Origin: Ga0077527 sp964533495
GTDB taxonomy: Bacteria; Pseudomonadota; Gammaproteobacteria; Burkholderiales; SG8-41
Length of the DNA stretch: 64,000 nt
Direction: 5' to 3'
NCBI GenBank assembly: GCA_964533495.1
Contig: CAZHJU010000014.1
Coordinates: forward strand, 5,317 to 69,316
Shown piece by piece: positions 16,187 through 25,900 of this stretch. The notes under the pieces are model-generated. The model saw nothing but the letters and a program-made list of their open reading frames with translations. It was not told where the DNA came from and did no database searches. Made by a program: the position numbers and the translations under genes. The stretch's first letter is position 1; every line of letters starts with the position of its first letter.

Positions 16187-17860
16187 ATGGACAGCACCGA
16201 ACGCAAGGCGGTCAAGACCGTCACCGGCGCCCGCGCCCTCGTCGACGCCCTGCAGCGCGAAGGCATCGACCACGTCTTCGGCATCCCCGGCACGCAGAAC
16301 CTCGCCATCCTCGACGAACTGCGCGCGACGCCGCAGATCCGCTTCATCCTGACCCGCCACGAACAGGGCGCCGCATTCATGTCGTACGGCTTCGCGCGCG
16401 CCGCGAACAAACCCTCGGTGGTCACCGTCACCGAAGGCCCCGGCGTCACCAACATGGTCACCGGCATCGGCGCCGCGTTCAAGGGCAACGTGCCGGTGAT
16501 CAGCATCACCGGCGTGCAGGAAAGCCTCATGCGCGAGCGCGACGCCACGCAGGACATGGACCAGATCCCGTTCATGCGCCCGATCACCAAGTGGGCCTAC
16601 AGCATCCCCTACGTCGACAAGGTGCAGGAAGCCGTGCGCAAGGCCTTCCGCGTCGCGCTGACCGAACCGCAGGGACCGACCCACATCGAGGCCGCCAGCG
16701 AAGTGCTGCTGCAGCCAATCGCGCCGGAAACCGCCGCGCCCGCGGCCTACCGCCACACCGTGCCCGCGGTCTGCGATCCGGCGCAGATCGACGCCGCCTG
16801 GGACCTGATCGCCAGGGCGCAGCGCCCGCTGTTCGTGATCGGCCGCGGCGTGATGAAGGAACGCGCCGTCGCCGCGATGCAGAAACTGACCGAAGCCACC
16901 GGCATCCCGGCGGCCGCGCTGCAGTACTCGCCCGACGCCTTTCCGTCGTCACACCCGCTGGCGCTCGGCCCGCTGGGCCGCAACGGCTTCGCCAGCGCCA
17001 ACCGCGCGGCGCCGCAGGCCGACGTCATCATCGCCGTCGGCGCGCATTTCGACGTGTTCTCGACGCTCTACAAGTACGGCATCTTCAGCGAGAGCGCGAA
17101 GATCATCCACCAGACTGCCGCCGCCGGCCAGATCGGCATCGTGTTCCCGGTGGCGCTGGGCATCGCCGGCTCGGCAACCAGTTTCATCGACGGCCTCGCC
17201 GCCCGCGCCGCGAAGGCCGGCGCGCGCAAACCCTGGGTCGACGTCGCGAAGCTGCGCGCCGAGGGCGAGGCCGAGCTGCAGAAAGTACTGAAGCCCGAGG
17301 CCGAACCGATCCAGCCGCAGTTCGTCGCCCACGCGATCCGCAAGGCGCTGCCGGAGAACGGCATCCTCGTGGTCGACGCCGGCAACGGCGGAAAACACGT
17401 ACGCAGCTACTTCAAGAGCTACGAGCCCGACACCTTCCTCTGCATGGACGACTGGGCCGCCGTCGGCGGCGCGCTGCCGATCGCGATGGGCGTCAAGCTC
17501 GCGCGGCCCGACCGCCCGGTGCTGTGCACCGGCGGCGATATGGGCGCGATGTGCAACATCGGCGAGCTCGAAACCGCGGTCCGCGAAAACATCCCCGTGG
17601 TCTACGTCGTGTTCAACGACGAGGGCCTCGGCAACGAGCGCGCCTTCCAGAACGAGCACTTCGGCGGCCGTTACTTCGCGGTCGACTACAAAAACCCGGA
17701 TTTCGGCGCGCTGGCGAAAGTCTTCGGCGCCCACGGCGAGCGGGTCATCAAACCGCAGGAACTCGAAGGCGCGATCCAACGCGCCTTCGCCAGCGGCAAG
17801 CCGGCGGTAATCGACGTCATGATCGACCAGAACAGCCTCGCGCCGGTGATCCACCGCTGA
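16187..17860 (+). CDS. Thiamine diphosphate-dependent enzyme, acetolactate-synthase-like
   Basis: A 557-residue enzyme with the three-domain ThDP decarboxylase layout: Pyr domain about 15-185 with catalytic Glu in LTRHEQGAAFM, central domain about 200-335, and PP domain about 385-555 with the GD...N motif GGDMGAMCNIGELE...VFND. Relatives include acetolactate synthase large subunits, benzoylformate decarboxylase and sulfoacetaldehyde acetyltransferase. There is no small regulatory subunit nearby, so a catabolic 2-keto-acid decarboxylase or carboligase is more likely than branched-chain amino acid synthesis. Confidence 0.88.
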   Translation: MDSTERKAVKTVTGARALVDALQREGIDHVFGIPGTQNLAILDELRATPQIRFILTRHEQGAAFMSYGFARAANKPSVVTVTEGPGVTNMVTGIGAAFKGNVPVISITGVQESLMRERDATQDMDQIPFMRPITKWAYSIPYVDKVQEAVRKAFRVALTEPQGPTHIEAASEVLLQPIAPETAAPAAYRHTVPAVCDPAQIDAAWDLIARAQRPLFVIGRGVMKERAVAAMQKLTEATGIPAAALQYSPDAFPSSHPLALGPLGRNGFASANRAAPQADVIIAVGAHFDVFSTLYKYGIFSESAKIIHQTAAAGQIGIVFPVALGIAGSATSFIDGLAARAAKAGARKPWVDVAKLRAEGEAELQKVLKPEAEPIQPQFVAHAIRKALPENGILVVDAGNGGKHVRSYFKSYEPDTFLCMDDWAAVGGALPIAMGVKLARPDRPVLCTGGDMGAMCNIGELETAVRENIPVVYVVFNDEGLGNERAFQNEHFGGRYFAVDYKNPDFGALAKVFGAHGERVIKPQELEGAIQRAFASGKPAVIDVMIDQNSLAPVIHR

Positions 17861-17897
17861 CGCTGTTCAACAGGCGGTCGCCACCGCCCGTTCCGAC

Positions 17898-17930
17898 AAG
17901 CCGGCGATCTTTTTCGCCGGCTTTTTTTTA
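17898..17930 (+). terminator. Rho-independent terminator
   Basis: A 10-bp stem (17898-17907 with 17914-17923) followed by a T run, after the ThDP enzyme. Confidence 0.9.
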
Positions 17931-18129
17931 TTGTTTGCCCGTCGGCAGGGCCGTCTGGCTTCGGCAGCCCTTTTCCGGGACCGTCACATTGCGGACTTAT
18001 TGCTGCGGGTTGCTTGTATTCCTGAAAATATGCCAGTAATAGTCAAAATACAAAGCGGACCTGGCGGCGCCCGCAACCCGCGTCCACCACGCATCGCGGC
18101 ACAATAACCGGAACGCCCAACGACATTTC

Positions 18130-19275
18130 ATGGCCAACGAGGACCCCAGCAGCGCGCAGCCACGGGCCGGAAACGGCACGGGCCGGGCCGGCATGCTTGC
18201 CCGCCCCAAATCGTGGCTGCTGGCCGCGGCCGCCCTCGGCCTGCTGGTCTGGGTCGTGCACTGGTCCTATTTCCGCTGGACCCATGTCTACATCGACGAT
18301 GCCAGGATCGACGGCGAAATCATCACGCTGTCGAGCCGCGTATCGGGCTGGGTCACCGAACTGCCCGTCATCGAGGGCGAAATCGTCAAAAAGGGTGATC
18401 TCCTGTTCCACATCGACGACCGCGACTCGCGGCTGCAGCGCGACGCGCTGGTCGCGCGCCTCCAATCCGTCGAGGGCCAGATGGCGGGAGTGCGCGCCCG
18501 CAGCGGCCAGGTCGATCTCGAAACGCAGGGCAAATACCAGAGCGAAAACCATCGCCTGAAGGCCGCCGAAGCCGAGGCCGCCGCGCTCGATGCGCAGGTC
18601 AGGCAGGCCCGGTACGACTACGAGCGCGCCCGCGAACTCGCCGCCGCGAAATGGCTCTCGCCGCAGGCCATGGAACGGGCGCGCACCGCATACCAAGCGG
18701 CGCAGGAAAACCACCGCAAGGCGCTTGCCGACATCGATTCGGTGCGCGGCACCGTGACCGCCGCGCACGGCAGCCGGCGCGAACTGCAGGTCATGCAGCA
18801 CCAGTACACGACGCTCGCGCGCCAAGCCGACGAGATCCGCGCCGAAATCAGCCGCCGCGACATCGACATCGCCGATCGCGTCATCACCAGCCCGGACGAC
18901 GGCCGCGTGGTCAGAACTTTCGTGCGCAAGGGCGAGCACGTCTCGACCGGGCAGCGCATCCTGATGTTCCACAATCCGGAGACGATCTGGGTCGAAGCCA
19001 ACGTCAAGGAAACCGACATCGCCCGGCTGAAGCCCGGCATGGCGGCGGACATCAGGGTCGACGCCTATCCCGGCCGCACTTTCAAGGGCGAGATCTTCCG
19101 CATCGGGCGCGCGGCGACCAGCAAATTCGCGCTGCTCCCCGACCCCAATCCCAGCGGCAATTTCACCAAGATCACGCAACGCCTGCCCGTGCGCATCCGG
19201 CTCGTGCAGAAGGACCCGGTGCTGCGTCCGGGCATGATGGTCGAGGTGGTCATTGCGGCCCGCCGCAACGACTGA
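18130..19275 (+). CDS. HlyD/EmrA family membrane fusion protein
   Basis: A 381-residue periplasmic adaptor with one N-terminal membrane anchor (about residues 28-48), the biotinyl-lipoyl half-motif YIDDARIDGEIITLSSRVSGWVTEL, a long helical hairpin rich in Ala, Glu and Gln (about 95-235), then the second lipoyl half and a beta-barrel ending in RPGMMVEVVIAARR. It links an inner-membrane exporter to an outer-membrane channel. The emrB-like gene begins inside its last 23 nt. Confidence 0.92.
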   Translation: MANEDPSSAQPRAGNGTGRAGMLARPKSWLLAAAALGLLVWVVHWSYFRWTHVYIDDARIDGEIITLSSRVSGWVTELPVIEGEIVKKGDLLFHIDDRDSRLQRDALVARLQSVEGQMAGVRARSGQVDLETQGKYQSENHRLKAAEAEAAALDAQVRQARYDYERARELAAAKWLSPQAMERARTAYQAAQENHRKALADIDSVRGTVTAAHGSRRELQVMQHQYTTLARQADEIRAEISRRDIDIADRVITSPDDGRVVRTFVRKGEHVSTGQRILMFHNPETIWVEANVKETDIARLKPGMAADIRVDAYPGRTFKGEIFRIGRAATSKFALLPDPNPSGNFTKITQRLPVRIRLVQKDPVLRPGMMVEVVIAARRND

Positions 19276-20830
19276 GGAACTGTTCGCGCGCTACGGGCCG
19301 GGATACCGCTGGCTCGCGACGGCCACGGTGATGCTGGGCACGATTTCGGCCGTACTCACCACCACCAGCGTCAACGTCGCCATCCCCGACATCATGGGCG
19401 CATTCGGCATCGGCCAGGACCGCGCGCAATGGCTGTCCACCGGCACCCTGGCGGCCATGACGGTCGGCATGCTGCTCAACGCCTGGCTGATGGACAATTT
19501 CGGCCAGCGCAACGTGTTCATCGGCTCGCTCGCCGTGTTCATCGCCGCGCTGCTGCTCGCCGGACTCGCCCCCAACGAAAACGTGCTGATCTTCTCGCGC
19601 ATCGTGCAGGGCGCCGTCGCCGGCGTACTGCAGCCGCTGGCGATGTACACCCTGTTCAGGGTGTTTCCCCCGAACCGGCGGGGGGCCGCGATGGGGCTCT
19701 TCGGCATGAGCGTCATCCTCGGCCCCGCCATCGGCCCGACGCTCGGCGGCGTGCTGATCGACCTGTTCAACTGGCGATTCATCTTTTTCGCGCCGATGGC
19801 CGTCAGCATGCTCGCCATCATCATCGGCAGCCTGTTCCTGCCCGGGCGCGAGGGGGACGGCGCGCGGGTGCGCTTCGACTGGCCGGGCTTCGTGCTGCTG
19901 TCCGTCGCCATCGCGACCGTGCTGACCGCGCTGTCCAACGGGCAGCGCGAAGGCTGGCATTCGGATTATGTGCTGTCCCTGCTCACGATCGCCGCCACCG
20001 CCGGTTGCGCATTCATCGCTTGGTCCCTGCGGATCGATGCACCGCTGGTCGATCTGCGCGTGTTCGCCAATCCCCGCTTCGCGGCCGCTTCGGCGGTGGG
20101 CGCCATCTACGGCGCGGGAATATTCGGCTCCACCTACCTTGTCCCGCTCTTCGTGCAGACCATACAGCATGCAACGCCGCTCGCGGCCGGGCTGCTGCTG
20201 ATGCCGGCCGGGCTGGTCATGGGCGCGTTGATGCCCGTCGGAGGCTACATGAGCGACCGCATCTCGCCGACGGTGCTGGTCGTCACCGGCCTGCTGTTTT
20301 TCGCGGTTTCGGCTTTCTGGCTCGCCCGCGTCGACACCAACATGCCCTTCTGGACCATCGCCTTCGCCGTGGTGCTCTCGCGCATCGGCATCTCGCTGAT
20401 CAAGCCCGCCCTGAACCTCACCGCCATGCGGGCATTGACGCCGGCGCAACTCAGCCAGGGCGCGGGGATGATCAACTTCGTGCGCCAGCTGGGCGGCGCA
20501 TTCGGGGTCAACCTGCTGTCGGTACTGCTCGACCGCCGGACGCTTTTCCACAGCGACGCGCTGACCGCGATGCAAACCGCCGCAAACTCCACCACCATGG
20601 AACTGCTGCGCACGATGGAGGCCCTGCTCGCGCGCGCCGGCGTGCCCGAAGACCTGCAGGGGCCGGGCGCGCTGCACTTTCTGGGCAAGGTGATCCACGC
20701 CCAGGCCTACACGATGGGTTTCCGCGACAGCTTCCTCGCGGTAGCCATCGTCTACGTGCTCGCCATCATTCCCGCTTGGATCATGGCCCGGACGGGGACA
20801 CGCACGGGAACGGCATCCGCACGCGGGTAG
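19253..20830 (+). CDS. MFS exporter, DHA2/EmrB family
   Basis: A 525-residue inner-membrane protein with about 14 predicted helices. Motif A-like GMLLNAWLMDNFGQRNVF and motif C-like GMSVILGPAIGPTLGGVL identify a drug:H+ antiporter of the 14-helix group. Together with the overlapping EmrA-like gene it forms a tripartite efflux pump; the outer-membrane TolC partner is not in the window. Substrate unknown. Confidence 0.92.
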   Translation: MRPAATTEELFARYGPGYRWLATATVMLGTISAVLTTTSVNVAIPDIMGAFGIGQDRAQWLSTGTLAAMTVGMLLNAWLMDNFGQRNVFIGSLAVFIAALLLAGLAPNENVLIFSRIVQGAVAGVLQPLAMYTLFRVFPPNRRGAAMGLFGMSVILGPAIGPTLGGVLIDLFNWRFIFFAPMAVSMLAIIIGSLFLPGREGDGARVRFDWPGFVLLSVAIATVLTALSNGQREGWHSDYVLSLLTIAATAGCAFIAWSLRIDAPLVDLRVFANPRFAAASAVGAIYGAGIFGSTYLVPLFVQTIQHATPLAAGLLLMPAGLVMGALMPVGGYMSDRISPTVLVVTGLLFFAVSAFWLARVDTNMPFWTIAFAVVLSRIGISLIKPALNLTAMRALTPAQLSQGAGMINFVRQLGGAFGVNLLSVLLDRRTLFHSDALTAMQTAANSTTMELLRTMEALLARAGVPEDLQGPGALHFLGKVIHAQAYTMGFRDSFLAVAIVYVLAIIPAWIMARTGTRTGTASARG

Positions 20831-20869
20831 GACACGGCCCGCGCGACGGGCTCCTTCCACCCCGGATCT

Positions 20870-21865
20870 TTATTCGGGCCGGATGCCGCTGCCGCGGATC
20901 ATCTCCTCGAAGCGCAGGTACTCCTCCCGCATGTGGCGCATGAAACCGTCGGGCGTGCTGTCCGGCGTCGACTCCGCGCCCTGGTGCAGGAAGCGCTTGC
21001 GCAGTAGCGCGTGGCGTAGCACGCCGACGATGTCGCCGTGCAGCTGCTCGACGATGCGCCGCGGCGTGCCGGCCGGCGCGACGACGCCCGACCAGCTGTC
21101 GAACTGCGCATCCGGCAGGCCGAGTTCGCGGATCGCCGGCACCGCCGGCAGCACACCGCTGCGCTGCGGCGTCATCACCGCCAGCGGGCGCAGCCGGCCC
21201 TTCTGCACCGCGGGCAGCACAGCCGGCAGCGTCAGCACCGCATAGTGCACGCGGCCCAGCCCCATCTCGGCGAAGGTGTTGATCACCGCGCGGTACGGCA
21301 CGTGCACCGCGTCGATGCCCAGCGCCCGCGAAAACACCTCGCCGGCCAGATGCGAGGCCGACCCGATGCCGAGCGAGGCATAGTTGAGGTCGCCGGGGCT
21401 GGCGCGCGCATGCCGCACGAAATCCCGCGCGGTGCGCGCGTGCAGGTCCGGCGCGACGACCAGCACATTGGTGATCGAGGCGACGTGCGCCACGCCGGTG
21501 ACATCGGCCAGCGCGCGGTAGGGCGGCGGCTCGCGCAGCAGGGCAGTGATCAGGCGCGTGACGCTGACCATGCCCAGCGTGTAGCCGTCGGCGCCGGCGC
21601 GCGACACCAGGGTGTTGCCGATCAGCCCGCCGGCGCCGGGCCGGGTATCGATCATCACCCGCTGGCGGTACAGATCCTCCAGCCCCGTGCCGACGGAGCG
21701 CGCGAAAAAGTCGTCGGCCGAACCCGGCGAATCGGCGACGATCAGGCGGATCGGGCGCTGCGGATAATCCGGATGAATTCCGTCTACTGCCTTGGTGCCC
21801 GCCGTCGCCATGAAAACCCATGCCAGCAGGCAGGCAACGGCGGCGCGGATCATGCACGACGGCAT
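20870..21865 (-). CDS. Bug family substrate-binding protein, operon with HD-GYP/hybrid kinase
   Basis: A 331-residue exported binding protein (signal peptide about 1-27) with VADSPGSADDFFARSV, IDTRPGAGGLIGNTLV and HVPYRAVI. It diverges more from the consensus than the other Bug proteins here (PGS in place of PGG). Its ATG follows the stop of the HD-GYP response regulator by 4 nt with no visible Shine-Dalgarno, which suggests translational coupling; an ATG at 21853 is the alternative start. In Bordetella, the Bug protein BctC works with a two-component system, so a sensing role is plausible (inference). Confidence 0.88.
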   Translation of the reverse strand: MPSCMIRAAVACLLAWVFMATAGTKAVDGIHPDYPQRPIRLIVADSPGSADDFFARSVGTGLEDLYRQRVMIDTRPGAGGLIGNTLVSRAGADGYTLGMVSVTRLITALLREPPPYRALADVTGVAHVASITNVLVVAPDLHARTARDFVRHARASPGDLNYASLGIGSASHLAGEVFSRALGIDAVHVPYRAVINTFAEMGLGRVHYAVLTLPAVLPAVQKGRLRPLAVMTPQRSGVLPAVPAIRELGLPDAQFDSWSGVVAPAGTPRRIVEQLHGDIVGVLRHALLRKRFLHQGAESTPDSTPDGFMRHMREEYLRFEEMIRGSGIRPE

Positions 21866-21869
21866 CGAA

Positions 21870-22982
21870 TCACGCAGATTTCGCGTCCCTGTACTGTTCC
21901 GCAATGATCCTGAACTGATCGGCACAGCCCTCGAATATGCCCACCAGAACCGGATCAAAATGGGAGCCTGAACCCTTCACGATGAAATCCACCGCATCTT
22001 CGTGACTGAAAGGTTTCTTGTAAGGCCGTTCGCTTATCAGCGCGTCATAGACATCCGCGATCGCCATCAGCCTTGCCGAGAACGGGATTTGTTCGCCGGC
22101 GATCCCCTGGGGATACCCCGAGCCATCCCATTTCTCCTGATGTCCATACGCGATCTCGCGCGCAACCTCAAGAAAGGAACTCGGGGTGTCGAGAAGCGCT
22201 TCCGCAGAGAGAATGGCATCCCTGCCCAGGGTGGTGTGGGTCTTCATGATCTCGAATTCTTCCGGCGTCAGTTTGCCCTGTTTGAGCAATATGTGATCGG
22301 GAATGCCGACCTTGCCGATATCATGCAGGGGCGCCGACTTGTACAGCAACTCGATGTATTCGTCCGTCAGCGTGCCTGTCATACGCCCGGACTCCTTCAG
22401 GCTCACAGCCAGCAAGCGGACGTAATTTTGGGTGCGCCGGATGTGGTTTCCGGTCTCGTTGTCCCTGGTTTCCGCCAGCGACGCCATTGCCATGATCGTC
22501 ACATCCTGGATGACCTGCACCTCGCGTGTCCGCTTGCTCACCTCGGTCTCGAGAAAAGCATTCTGGTCTTTCAGGAAATCCTTGGCGCGCTTGAGGAACA
22601 GATGTGTCCTCACCCGCGCCATGACAATTGGCGGACTCACCGGTTTGACAATGTAATCGACACAGCCGACGTCAAACCCGGCCTGTTCGTCCTCGACCTG
22701 GGTTTTGGCCGTCAGGAATATCACCGGGATATCCGCAGTCAGCGGATCCGCCTTCAGGCGCCTGCACACCTCGTAGCCATCGAGGCCCGGCATCATGATG
22801 TCGAGCAGGATGATATCGGGCAGCGGATGCGTGGCCGCCAGTTTCAGCGCGCGCTCCCCGTTGTTCGCCACCCGGGTCCTGTAATCGTCCTTGAGCAATC
22901 CGTTCATCAGGGCGAGGTTCTCCGGCGCATCATCCACGATCAGCACGGATGGTTTTTCGGCGAAATCCAGCGCATCGGTCAT
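21870..22982 (-). CDS. Response regulator with HD-GYP c-di-GMP phosphodiesterase domain
   Basis: A 370-residue RpfG-like protein. The receiver domain spans about 12-130, with phospho-acceptor Asp61 in IILLDIMMPGLDGY and Lys in FLTAKTQ. A coiled linker (KDFLKDQNAFLETEVSKRTREVQ) leads to the HD-GYP domain with LHDIGKVGIPDHIL and HQEKWDGSGYPQG, the full phosphodiesterase set. It should hydrolyse c-di-GMP when phosphorylated. The start overlaps the stop of the hybrid kinase gene by 4 nt, so they form a cognate pair. Confidence 0.94.
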   Translation of the reverse strand: MTDALDFAEKPSVLIVDDAPENLALMNGLLKDDYRTRVANNGERALKLAATHPLPDIILLDIMMPGLDGYEVCRRLKADPLTADIPVIFLTAKTQVEDEQAGFDVGCVDYIVKPVSPPIVMARVRTHLFLKRAKDFLKDQNAFLETEVSKRTREVQVIQDVTIMAMASLAETRDNETGNHIRRTQNYVRLLAVSLKESGRMTGTLTDEYIELLYKSAPLHDIGKVGIPDHILLKQGKLTPEEFEIMKTHTTLGRDAILSAEALLDTPSSFLEVAREIAYGHQEKWDGSGYPQGIAGEQIPFSARLMAIADVYDALISERPYKKPFSHEDAVDFIVKGSGSHFDPVLVGIFEGCADQFRIIAEQYRDAKSA

Positions 22983-25900
22983 GGCCCAGCCCCCTCGATG
23001 GTTATTCCGTTCGCCGCGGCACCCGCCCGCAATGCATCCAGTGCCATATCAAAATCGAAATCGTTGACCGCACGCTCCACGGCGACAGCACCGTCGCCCA
23101 GCGCAGCCCGCAGCAGTGCTCTGTTGTCGCCGTAATAATCGCCGGCGGCGCCGTCCGCGGCAACCAGCAGTCCGGCCAGCCGTTTCAGGACCGGCAGCGC
23201 ATCGGAAACGTCGATCGTTGCGATATTCGGTGCACCCATCGTCCCGTCCGGTCCGCGCGACTCCTGTATCGCCTTGATTGCTGCCGCCAGTGCTTCGTCC
23301 AACGCCGCGATCTGTGCCTCTGTTTCATCCCCGGCGCGAACCGCCGCTTCGAGCCGGGCGGCCGCCTCCTGCGCCGCGACAGCCCCGATATTGCCGGATA
23401 CTCCCTTCACGGTATGTGCGACGCGTTCCGCAGTTTCGCGGTCGCCGGCGGAGAAAGCCTTGCGGATTTCCTGCACGGCGCCTGCCTGGGCATTTGCGTA
23501 TTTTTCGAGCAGCTTGCGGTAAAGGCCGGCGTTGCCTGCCACCCGCCTCAGGCCGGCAATCGTATCGATCCCCTGGATGCAAAAGCCACCGGCGCGCGCC
23601 TGTCCGGCCACCGGATGCGCCCCTTGTTGCGAGAGACGGGGCAGCCAGCGCAGCAGCGTGCGGAACATCGTTCCGGGATCGATCGGCTTGGCAATATGAT
23701 CGTTCATCCCCGCTGCGAGGCAACGTTCGCGCTCTTCGGCCATTGCATGCGCGGTCATCGCGATCACCGGGAGTGCGGCAAAACCGGTTTCGGCCCGGAT
23801 GCATCTTACGGCTTCGTAACCGTCCATGTCCGGCATTTGCAGATCCATCAGCACAAGGTCGTAGGACTGCGGACCGGCTGACAGCACCTTGGACACGGCC
23901 TCGCGGCCATTGCCCGCGACGTCCACCCGTGCGCCCGAACCTTCCAGCAGTTCCACGGCAATCTGCTGGTTGATCTCGTTGTCTTCCGCAAGCAGCAGCC
24001 TCGCCCCGGAAAGATCGTGCGTGGCTGCGGCAATCCCGGTGTTTTCCCCCGAAGACTGCGGCGCGAATATCCTCACGATCGCATCCACCATCGAAGAGGC
24101 ACTCACCGGTTTTACGAGAAACCCGTCCATGCGGGCCTGCTCCGCCTCGGACCGCAGATCCTCGCGGCCGAAGGCGGTGACCATGATGATCGGCGGCGGG
24201 TCGGGCATGGCCTTGATCGCGCGCGAAGCCTCGATGCCGTCCATGCCGGGCATCTTCCAGTCCATGAACACCAGGCTGTGACGCCCTCCGGGGCCGGGGT
24301 CGCGCACCGCCGCGATCGCCTCCTCCCCCGAAGCCACCTGGTCCACGCGGAACGGCAATGCCGCCAGCAGTTCGGCCAGAATTTCCCGGGCGCCCGCATT
24401 GTCGTCGACCACCAGCACCCGGGCATCGTTCAAGCCTTCCGGAATGACGCGGCGGCCATGCTCCTCCCTCCCGATGCCGAGCCAGATCGTGAACGAAAAA
24501 GTGCTGCCTTTCCCGGCCACGCTGTCGACCCAGATCGTCCCGCCCATCATTTCGGCAAAACGCTTTGAAATCGTCAAACCCAAACCCGTGCCGCCGTACT
24601 TGCGCGTGGTCGATCCGTCTCCCTGGGTGAATTCCCGGAAAAGATTGACGGTTTGCTCCGGCGTCATGCCGATGCCCGTATCCCGCACCGAAAACCTCAA
24701 CAGGGTCTTGCCGCCGTTCCGCCCATCGACCCGCACCTGCACAAGAACCTCACCGCGCTCGGTGAACTTGACCGCATTGCTCACGAGATTCAGCAGTATC
24801 TGCCCGACCCGCAGCGGATCCCCCACCAGGTAACGGGGCACATCCGGTGCAACGTCGAACAGCAGCTCCAGTCCCTTGTCGAATACCTTGTCGCCGATCA
24901 TTGCCGATACACCGGACATCACCTGCTCAAGATCGAAATCCACCGACTCCATGCTGATCTTGCCCGCTTCGATCTTCGAGAAATCGAGAATGTCGTTGAT
25001 GATCCCGAGCAATGCCGTACCGGCATTGTGGATTTTCTGGACATAGTCGCGCTGGCGCGGGTCAAGGTCGGTCTTCAGCGCAAGATGGGACATGCCGATG
25101 ACGGCATTCATCGGCGTGCGGATTTCATGGCTCATGTTTGCGAGAAACATTGACTTCGATCTGGTCGCCTCCTCGGCAATCTCCTTGGCCTCGCGTATGG
25201 CCTGCTCCGCCTCCTTCAGGCGGCTGATGTCGGACAGGGTGCCGCTCGTGCGCAGGACATTGCCCGCTGCATCCCGCAGGGAGCGCGCCTTGCAGTGCAC
25301 CCACAGGTAACTCCCGTCATTGCGCCGGATGCGGTATTCGATGTCGTAAGGACTGTCACTTGCCAGATGGCCCTCGAAAGCACCAATCGCGCGGGCCGCA
25401 TCTTCCGGGTGAAGACCGGCTTTCCAGGTATCGAAATCGGATTTGAGCTCTCCCTCCTCGTAACCCAGCAGTTCCAGCAGGCGCGATGCGAACCAAAAAG
25501 TCTGTCCCGCGGGATCATATTCCCAGATGACATCTCCGCCGCCCTCCACTGCAAGCTTGAACCGCTCCTCGCTGGCCTTGAGCCGCCCCTCGATGCGCTG
25601 GCGCTCCTCGATTTCGCGGCGCAGGCGGCGGTTCCAGAACACCATGGAAATGATCACCACGGCGATTCCGCTTCCGATCGGCAGGGCCCAGTAAAGAATC
25701 TTCTCCAGATCGATGCCGTCAGAGGCGAAAGACGATTCGTACAGGCCGTACTCGACCAGCGAGGTGCCGTAATACTTGCGCCATGAACGGTCCAGTTCCG
25801 AACCAACGCGCTTGCTTTCCTGAAAAAAACGCGCCAACTCGTTCTGCAGATGCGTGCTGGAGACGGCGGTACCCCAGCCCACCCTTACCGGCTCATCGAC

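Noticed and set aside
14746..18039. Long plus-strand open frame spanning the hydrolase end, the Bug gene and the ThDP enzyme
   Set aside because: Arg/Pro/His-rich shadow across three well-supported genes on both strands, with no family signature.
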